Shown: piece by piece, positions 30,010-36,736 of the stretch | Layout: each line of letters opens with the position of its first letter | Numbering within the stretch: the stretch's first letter is position 1 | Source: Cyanophora paradoxa | Taxonomy: Eukaryota; Glaucocystophyceae; Cyanophorales; Cyanophoraceae | NCBI GenBank assembly: GCA_004431415.1 | Contig: QPMI01000576.1 | Span: 1-36,736 of the forward strand | Length of the DNA: 36,736 nucleotides | Reading direction: 5' to 3' | Notes under the pieces: generated by a model | Databases searched by the model: none | Told to the model about the DNA's origin: nothing | Seen by the model: the letters and a program-made list of their open reading frames with translations, nothing else | Program-made: the position numbers and the translations under genes

Positions 30010-32000
30010 TTAACCGCGTGTCTCTGGGGACATTCGATGTCGCTGGCAACAAGGGCGCGTTTGTGCTGTGCTCTGTCTCATCTCCGAAGGATGGATCGCT
30101 CATCGCCGCCGTTTCCGAGAGCTTTTATGCGCCGGAGGAATCGTACCTTGTGAAGGTGCAGAATTGCCAACGTCTTTAACTGGCAATGGCTCGCCGCGCT
30201 CGCGCTGCAGCGCTAGCTGATCATGATTGTCTGGTCCGGGTGTGCATGCGCCCCGCCTGCCGCGCTCGCATGTTCAGCTCGACGCTCCGACGTGGACAAC
30301 GATCTCGGCGACGTCGCGAAGCCTGGGGCTGTCGACGTCCGGATCCTTGGTGCCGAGTCAAGATCCATATCGGGAGCTCGAGGGGCGAAACGGAACCCTT
30401 CAAAGGGGCGCTATGAACTGCAGCATCGATGCAAAAGGTGCACGTTGAATACCTTCTTAGATTTACGCCTCACGCGTACGTATACCTTATTACTAGATCG
30501 TTATATAATTATGCGCATGCTTGTCTGCCAGGTTATGAATACATACATACGCATATAACGTATACGCACAATCAATGATTAAGCGTGAAGTAGGATTCGA
30601 AACTATGATACCTATGTATTGCCAGGGCTGAACGAGTTCAAATTTGCGCATGCGCAGGGCAGTACGCTTATTTTGCTGGCCGCGGGAGGTGAGAGCGCCC
30701 GGCCGCAGAATAAGCGTATGTATGCTGCCCTTACGTACGATCGACCGGCACTGTGCAGGTGATTCAAGTCGACGCCGCGACGCTCGTAACGACCGGCATT
30801 TACGAACTGGATTCGTCGTACCGCATTGTTGCGATTCACGCCGTCGGCGAAAATGTCCGTGCGGCACCGTTAACGTTGCCCAATCAGCTCATCACTGAGT
30901 CATCAAGCTGCGCATGCGCACTCACATGCTCGATTGATGCAAATTCTCGCAGGTTTACGTTGTCACTGCACGGATCAGCGGCGATAGCGCCGTCGGTCGA
31001 GTCATTCGCCTCAACAACGCACCGGCCGCGGTGTCGGCCGCCACGAAGCGCAATCTACGTGCCGTCCCTGGGCTACTCTCTGTCAACCAGACCGTCGACA
31101 TCCCGAGCTCCGTAGGGCGGCCCGCACGTCGGTCCTCGCGCCACGGTGGGCCTACTTTTGTCGCCAGTGACGGCCTTGGGGCGCGGCCCTCCGCCTGGAT
31201 GACGTCACCGTCCATGCCGACGTGCCCCCAGTCTCGGAGGGAATCGACACCCTGCAGGGCCCCTTTAACGGCGCGGTTGCGGAGAGCGACGGGCGCCTCT
31301 ACATTCTTTGTTTGCCAATCCAGCTCCGACGTGCGGCCCGTGCTCGGAGGAAGAGTACCGCTCGTCTATGGGGGACACCTCCGCCAAATGCAGTCACGCT
31401 CCCCATCGCGGACCGCGTCAGCGGCGTCGACTACTGCACCAACTGCGACACGAGTACCGGCCGTTGTTCGACCGCCGCTGCACGCCTTGCGGTGCAGTGC
31501 CCTTCTTGAAGAACGCCCACCTCGCGCTCTTCCACTTCAAACTCGAGCCCTCCGGAGCCGGGAGCTCGTGCGCTCGTTTACTTCATTGTTATATATATAT
31601 ATAAGCCTATTCAGCCTCGCTTGCTCTGATCATGATCACGACTACAAACATGCCTCTTATCAGACTTACTCTCTTGCGCAACGAGACTTATCGGGCTGAA
31701 ATCCCAGTGCGTCCTACATGCATATGCACGACCAGTACTGGTCAATAATATGATACTCCGCCTAGGCCTGTAACTTACACACATGGCTCCCAGGTTACAT
31801 TTCCGATCTCCAGCAGCTTGCCCTTCATGTTCTTCCCATGCGCAACCGTCAGCTCTGGCGCAAATGCGGCGCCGACCGACGCGCGAGCGTACACTGTCGC
31901 TTCCACGATTGTCGGGACACAACGCACGTGGGGTGCGCATGCACATGGTCGCGCCATGCTAACACTCTTCCTCTCTTCTCAGGGTGCTATAGTTAATTAC
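30010..32000 (+). CDS. Host multi-exon gene fragments, possibly secreted or cell-surface
   Basis: Several 70-260-base stretches have strong G/C third positions and are bounded by AG before and GT after. Examples are 30010-30155 (FDVAGNKGAFVLCSVSSP), 30276-30349, 30759-30868 (TLVTTGIYELDSSYRIVAIH), from 30953 (VYVVTARISGDSAVGRVIRL), 31190-31310 (DDVTVHADVPPVSEGIDTL), a cysteine-rich part at 31310-31500 (CGPCSEEEY; CTNCDTSTGRC), and from 31794 (VTFPISSSLPFMFFPC). The strand-rich and cysteine-rich make-up suggests an extracellular matrix or surface protein. Exon joins are my reading and are uncertain, and frame slips are likely here too. It may be one gene with the IPT-like exons downstream. Confidence 0.35.
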
Positions 32001-32706
32001 CAAAAAATGAAATATTTAATTTTGATTGCACAGCGGCACGCTTTAATTTCTTGCGCAGTAATTCGGGCGTTCTCGCTGTACCCAAACCTTAGCGAAATTG
32101 GTATTGCGCACAACAGCCCGAACGTCGGCTTTTTTCTATCGAATGTTATTCAGGTGCTGTACACACACACGTTTTGCAGTTACCTTGCTGCTGCTCTCGT
32201 CTCAGTTGTTTACTTGCGGTGTGTAGGTTGTACGCAGTGGCACAAACAATTCAACGGTGTTCATGGGGGTTCAAGGATCACCCCCCCTACCGCCACCCCC
32301 CGGTTCAAATGCAACAGCACCAGGTCTCCAACGCATGGAGCGCGTAGCAACTAAATCAAATTCGCATTGTAGTAACCATGAATGCACTCCGAACGTGCAG
32401 TTGATCCCTCTGTCCATCTGGATCCTGCCCACGATTCATCCAATACTCACTGCCCGGTCAGGATTGATTTCTAATTATCCGGCGCCCGCTTTAAGTTTCC
32501 CATCTAATTGTAACACGACTTTCCCATCGAACACGTCAGATGTTTGCCCGGGTCCTTCTCAGCCAACCAGTCAGAGTCCAGGTCAGTCAATTCGATTTGC
32601 CCTTCGAATTCCGTCAATTGCAATCAGCTATAGAGCTAGGTATAAATAATTTTCTGACTTCGCATGTGGACTCAGGCGGAAACGAGGGCGGGCCTCAGGG
32701 CTCAGG

Positions 32707-33118
32707 GCAGGTGTCACATGGGGCGTCATCCTGCCTGTCAACAGCAGCTCCCTCGACGGCACTGTGGTTCGCTATATCACAGGATCGGGCTTCCCACGAA
32801 CGACCCTGCGCTCTCCCTGACCATCGGCGACCTCGTCGTGTCGAACCTCGCTGTGGCGCCGAACGCATCGCTGCTCACCTTCACGATCCCGCCCCTTCCC
32901 AAAACCCGAACAACGCTTTGGTCGCCGGTTCGTGCTTTCTTGACTCAGTGACGCGCGCTGCTCGCAGTCGCTTGCAAGCCGTTCGGTATAGGCCTGATCA
33001 TGAGCCCTGAGCCTATTGCCAATCGGCAGGGACGCATTACGACATCGTTCTAAGAACGTCCAATGGCGTGCAAGTGGCCACTTTCCCGAAGTCGTATGTC
33101 TTCTTTTCGCCGGTAATC
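32707..33118 (+). repeat. Tandem exon duplication, copy 1 (IPT/TIG-like)
   Basis: About 410 bases repeated at 33198-33600 at roughly 97% identity. Two exons seem to lie inside. The first starts at 32711 (GVILPVNSSSLDGTVVRYI, TGSGFPTNDPAL, LTIGDLVVSNLAVAPNAS, LLTFTIPP). The second is 33030-33112 (THYDIVLRTSNGVQVATFPK, SYVFFSP), after CGGCAG and before GTAATC. The order V-x-G-x-GF, then TIG, then an I/T-x-P-P end, then a paired strand closing in a Y-x-F-x-P motif fits an IPT/TIG immunoglobulin-like fold. One C is missing in TTCCC relative to copy 2. Confidence 0.6.
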
Positions 33119-33197
33119 GAATATATAGCTTCTTGCAAATTGTTGCCGTCTTCATTCTGAAGCACGGGAGCGGGCTTCAGAACTCGGCAGCAGGGGG

Positions 33198-33600
33198 GCA
33201 GGTGTCACGTGGGGCGTCATCCTGCCTGTCAACAGCAGCTCCTCGACGGCACTGTGGTTCGCTATATCACAGGATCGGCTTCCCCACGAACGATCCTGCG
33301 CTCTACCTGACCATCGGCGACCTCGTCGTGTCGAACCTCGCTGTGGCGCCGAACGCATCGCTGCTCACCTTCACGATCCCGCCCTTCCCAAAACCCGAAC
33401 AACGCTTTGGTCGCCGGTTCGTGCTTTCTTGACTCAGTGACGCGCGCTGCTCGCAGTCGCTTGCAAGCCGTTCGGTATAGGCCCTGAGCCCTGAGCCTGT
33501 TGCCGATCGACAGAGACACATTACGACATTGTTCTAAGAACGTCCAATGGCGTGCAAGTGGCCACTTTCCCGAAGTCGTATGTCTCTTCTTGCCGGTAAT
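33198..33600 (+). repeat. Tandem exon duplication, copy 2 (IPT/TIG-like)
   Basis: Same two-exon unit as 32707-33118. It differs mainly in run lengths: GCTCCTCG against GCTCCCTCG, GATCGGCTTCCCC against GATCGGGCTTCCC, CCGCCCTT against CCGCCCCTT. Each copy is open where the other is shifted. A few true base changes (TATGTCTCTTC against TATGTCTTCTT, ACACATTACG against ACGCATTACG) show the copies are distinct. Confidence 0.6.
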
Positions 33601-33639
33601 TACATAATAAAATCAAACAAATTCTTACATGCGCATCCT

Positions 33640-35098
33640 CGAGCTCAAGCTTTGTTCCAGGGTGGAAATGGGAGCCGGCTTCAGGTCGTCGGAATTCGCA
33701 AGCGGGTGCAGGCCAACAGCACTGAGAGCGTCTTTATCAGCTGCAAGGTGCTCAGCTGCCGACGTCGACGTCATGATCAGTTTAGAATTTGAAGGACAAT
33801 CGCTTAACCTACGCTATCCTGCAGGGCTGCAACTTCGACCCACAGATGTGGTAGAGGTGCGCATGCGCGGGCCCGGCCTGCGCGCTGCTGCTGCAATCAT
33901 ATATAATTAAATTGAAGCTTGATCCTGATCGGTACCATGAGCAGGTCTACATTCAAATCCGGACTCGACGAGCCGCGGCTGGGCCATCAAAACTCCGGGG
34001 AACGTGACTTTATACCGCGGCCCGCCAACACGTGCGGAATGAGGGCGCCGAACGCGAGGGTCGTGTCCGACTCCCAAGTGGACTTCAGTCGCCCGTCTTC
34101 GCTCCGCGTGCATCAGGGACAACTTCCGCCGCTCGCTGCTGCAGGCGCAGGACCAAAGGGCGCTCAACACCCCGTACAGTGCGTCGACCGCCGACGTCGT
34201 TCCCCGCGCCTGTTCGCCACCGATGAATCGATATCGATATCATGCGCTTGTGCAGGCGTGTGCTGGTTTCCGCACAGCAGGGACCCTTCGTCGTCCTGCG
34301 TCTGCGCCTCGCCCGCCGAGTCGATCTAGATTTAATTTGTACATATAAATGGCGATACATAATTATAACCTTCTAGATATAATCGTGCGTGCGTGTACAT
34401 GTGCGTGTCAAGAACGTTCGAATTCCATTCCAGGCCTTCGAGTGGTTCGACGTCGATGCGGGGTCCGGCACACCGGCCGCTCCCACCGGAGCCACCAGCA
34501 ACATTAATTACTCGCCTTACCATCCGCCGAGAAAAGCGTGCGCACCTGCAGCTATTGTATAACCGCTCGTACTTGTTAATCCTTCAATTCGTGTGTGCTC
34601 ACATGCTGTTCGAATTCGGAGCGCAGAGCTCGAGCTCCCGGACCACTCGCCTGCGATCATTGTTCCGTCGTCGTCGCGTCTGCCTCGTCGCGCTCGCCGT
34701 CGCCTCGTGGGAGTCTTCGCGTACCGCCGCCGCCGCTGGGCCGCCTCCGCGAGTTCGTCGACGTCCGAGTGACCTTCGCCGACCCGGCGCCGCCAGGCGC
34801 CGACTCCGTCGCGGCGGCGATCGCGTCTCGCTGCGTGCTCCGCGCGTTGCGGGCGGTCGGGCTGAAGGGCGATCGCGAGGCCGCGCGGCGCTCGTGCGGT
34901 GCACGACGCGCGGCAGCGGTCGACGGGCGAGGTCCGCCGCGTGACCGAGGAGTCCTGCGTGGGCGTCGAAGGGCGTGGCGGGCTCCACGCTGGCGGCCGC
35001 AAGGTCGCGTCGCCGAGCTGCTGCGCCAGCCGGCGGCCGCAAAGTCAACCGTGGACGGCTCTGACTTCTACTCCAGCCGCGTCAACATCGCTCTGTAG
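33640..35098 (+). CDS. Host exons downstream of the IPT-like unit, ending at 35098
   Basis: Candidate pieces are 33660-33770 (GNGSRLQVVGIRKRVQANST), a stretch near 34100-34220 (DNFRRSLLQAQDQRALNTPY), 34433-34530 (AFEWFDVDAGSGTPAAPTGA), and a GC-rich open frame to 35098 (LGRLREFVDVRVTFADPAPP, ending SSRVNIAL-stop). AT-rich spacers with AG and GT ends separate them. In the last part a second frame also looks coding, so a run-length error is likely. No domain was recognised. Probably the 3' portion of the same plus-strand gene. Confidence 0.3.
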
Positions 35099-35130
35099 CC
35101 GACTGTGGCTCGCGCGCTTCCGAAGCTCGC

Positions 35131-35170
35131 ATTATATATATATATATATATATAATATATATATATTATT
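35131..35170. repeat. TA dinucleotide microsatellite
   Basis: About 40 bases of TA with one phase slip. The stretch 35099-35555 around it has no supported gene. It probably separates the plus-strand gene from the minus-strand leucine-rich-repeat gene. Confidence 0.85.
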
Positions 35171-35559
35171 CCAATTAATCGACATTCCGGATCCTACTGG
35201 TACTTAGCTTTACTGATAATTAGGTTTGCGGATACCCTCCACTGGTAGATCTTGGATCCTACTATTCTGTGGCTCCGATCCAGTGGTCCGATTTATTCTT
35301 ATATTGATGTCGACGTCGATGTCCGCGGCTTAATTAAATGCCCGCTGCAGCTGGTTATATGTATTGCCCGAGAGAACAATGCGCCCCGGGCCCCGGGCCC
35401 CGCCCCGCCCTTAGCGCCCACACGCAATCTTGTTCGCGTTTCAAGTTCGAGTCTTGCAATTGGGAAGAGGTTAAGTTCAAATCAAATAAATGCAGCGTAT
35501 TCTAAAAATAGAATTGCTACAGCTAGATGTGATGCGAAATCATTCGCGATGTGTCCAAG

Positions 35560-36736
35560 TACTAGTATCGATATCGCCGGCGTCGAGTTTGGACACAGTC
35601 ACTCGGGCCGGCCACGCGTCCTCCATCAGCTGCTGGACCACTCTCGTGTACCCTCCAGCTCATCCTGGCCCTCGACGCGGACGGCGAGCAGGGCCGACTT
35701 GAGCGTGCTGGAGCGCGCGCACGCGCTCGAGCTCAAGCGCTGCGGGCAGAAGTAGGAAGAAGATGTAATGAGTAATATAATTATTACGGCATGTTTGATT
35801 GCTGGTTAGAAACTGAAAGAACCTGAAGAGGACGATCTCTGGGATGGAGTGAATGATGCAGCGGAGTTCCAGGGTCGAGAGTTTCGCGCAAGCAGCGATG
35901 GCCTCCGCCTCGGAAGCGTCGAGCGGCGCTCGAGGGAAAGCGTCAGGCCAGTGAGGATACGATTGCACGCGAGGAAGAGGCTCGCAGTGGCCGTTGCATC
36001 CACCTCCCCCGCCTATCGGGCCTGGACCATTGGGAAGGTTGTGGCGAAGGTGGAGTTCCAGCGACTCGAGCTTCGGGCAACCCGCGATGGCCTTCTCGAG
36101 CGCCTGAAGCCGCTCGGTGATGCACGTGTCGCTGCTCACCGAGAACTTCGCCTTGCGAAGGTTCGCTGATTTGAAGGCGGCGAGGTCGGCCGGGAGCAAG
36201 CTGGAGTCGCCCAGCTGCAAACACGGCAGTTAGCTGCAGAAATTAATATAAGCTAAAGCTTAAGATCGAGAATTGAAGGTCAAGGTCACGTCCAATTGAT
36301 TGGAGATCTAGATCCGGGAACGCGCACGTCAAGAGTCAGCTCTTCGAGGATGGTGAATTGCGCAAATTGCGCGCAGGGCCGCGCTGTCGATGACAAAAAC
36401 CTTCCCTGAAGTGACAATTTCAAAGTCATAAAGTGGATGTTAATTGATTATAATTAAATATATCGCAGTTTCTTGGCGGCAAATGGCGATTACAGACGCT
36501 TACCACGCAGACGCTTCATCCACGATCAACGCTCGAAGCGAATTGCAAGCGGAGCCGTTCACGATGGCGATAAGGGAGCTGCTGGTCCTCGAGGGGTCCT
36601 TGTGTTCCACATCCCAACCAGTGCATCGGATGATTATATCTCTCAAAGCTGACAACGGCGCAAGGGCTGCCAGAGCTCCCAGCTGATCATCATCTTCTTC
36701 ATCGGAATCATATGCGCATGCATTAGGCTGAAAGTG
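35560..36736 (-). CDS. Host leucine-rich-repeat gene, multi-exon, 5' part outside the window
   Basis: Minus-strand exons, in gene order: from the window edge to 36504 (QLGALAALAPLSALRDIIIR, then IVDEASAW) with donor GTAAGC; a middle exon near 36400-36310 (FTILEELTLDVRVP); 36214-35834 (ALEKAIAGCPKLESLELHLR; IAACAKLSTLELRCIIHSIP) after TTTGCAG; an AT-rich intron 35833-35740; then from 35739 (SSTLKSALLAVRVEGQDELE, and after one missing G in a GGG run TRVVQQLMEDAWPARVTVSK). The L-x-x-L-x-L spacing (CPKLESLELHL, CAKLSTLELRC) is that of leucine-rich repeats, which serve protein binding. Exon limits are my reading, and the true 3' end was not found. Confidence 0.55.

Noticed and set aside
34517-35048. 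Long minus-strand open frames in the GC-rich flank
   Set aside because: High GC removes stop codons on both strands. The plus frame ending at 35098 reads better, and no domain supports the minus frames.
35131-35170. TA tract as a replication origin or promoter
   Set aside because: A plain dinucleotide microsatellite between two host genes, with no further signal.

Overview
The window holds one complete integrated virus-like element of about 28.3 kb (1400-29658), inserted in the nuclear genome of a eukaryote, probably a protist or alga. It has terminal inverted repeats of roughly 0.76-0.81 kb and a 6-bp direct target duplication (ATCATC at 1394-1399 and 29659-29664). Its gene set is that of a Polinton/Maverick or Polinton-like virus: double-jelly-roll-type major capsid protein, two penton-type minor capsid proteins, A32/FtsK-type packaging ATPase, protein-primed family B DNA polymerase and a retroviral-type (rve) DDE integrase. 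The species of the host cannot be named from this sequence.

Layout inside the element. The left arm (2300-11482) is all on the minus strand. It consists of attachment-type genes: four tandem members of one modular fibre family (two ending in C1q-like domains), an 88-residue phage-like protein, and one giant fibre gene of about 1,430 codons. That gene has acidic LPDG repeats, phage-tail-fibre histidine repeats and a possible H-type-lectin end. The centre (11526-18878) carries a patatin-like phospholipase fused to a discoidin-type domain, the minor capsid pair, the major capsid protein, a zinc-ribbon endonuclease, the packaging ATPase and a coiled-coil protein. The right arm (18901-27949) carries small basic AT-hook proteins, an archaeo-eukaryotic primase fused to an SF3 helicase, a GIY-YIG nuclease, the polymerase and the integrase. 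Between helicase and GIY-YIG lies a third, diverged copy of part of the terminal repeat. It cuts off the polymerase-integrase block as a possible nested unit.

How it works together (inference from family knowledge): integrase and terminal repeats insert the DNA; polymerase and primase-helicase replicate it; ATPase fills a capsid of MCP and pentons; fibres, C1q and lectin-like tips bind the host; the phospholipase could open a host membrane. No maturation protease was recognised.

Flanks. Left of the element (1-1393) is GC-rich host DNA with short repeats and a candidate 290-bp MITE. Right of it (29665-36736) is GC-rich host DNA with what look like short exons split by short introns: a plus-strand gene with a duplicated IPT/TIG-like exon pair, and a minus-strand leucine-rich-repeat gene.

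Quality caveat. Many genes are split by single-base shifts that fall in short homopolymers, both in the element and in the host flank, and at different places in duplicated copies. I read most of these as sequence errors, not decay, and give whole-gene spans across them. Exceptions may exist at the far left (2300-4738).
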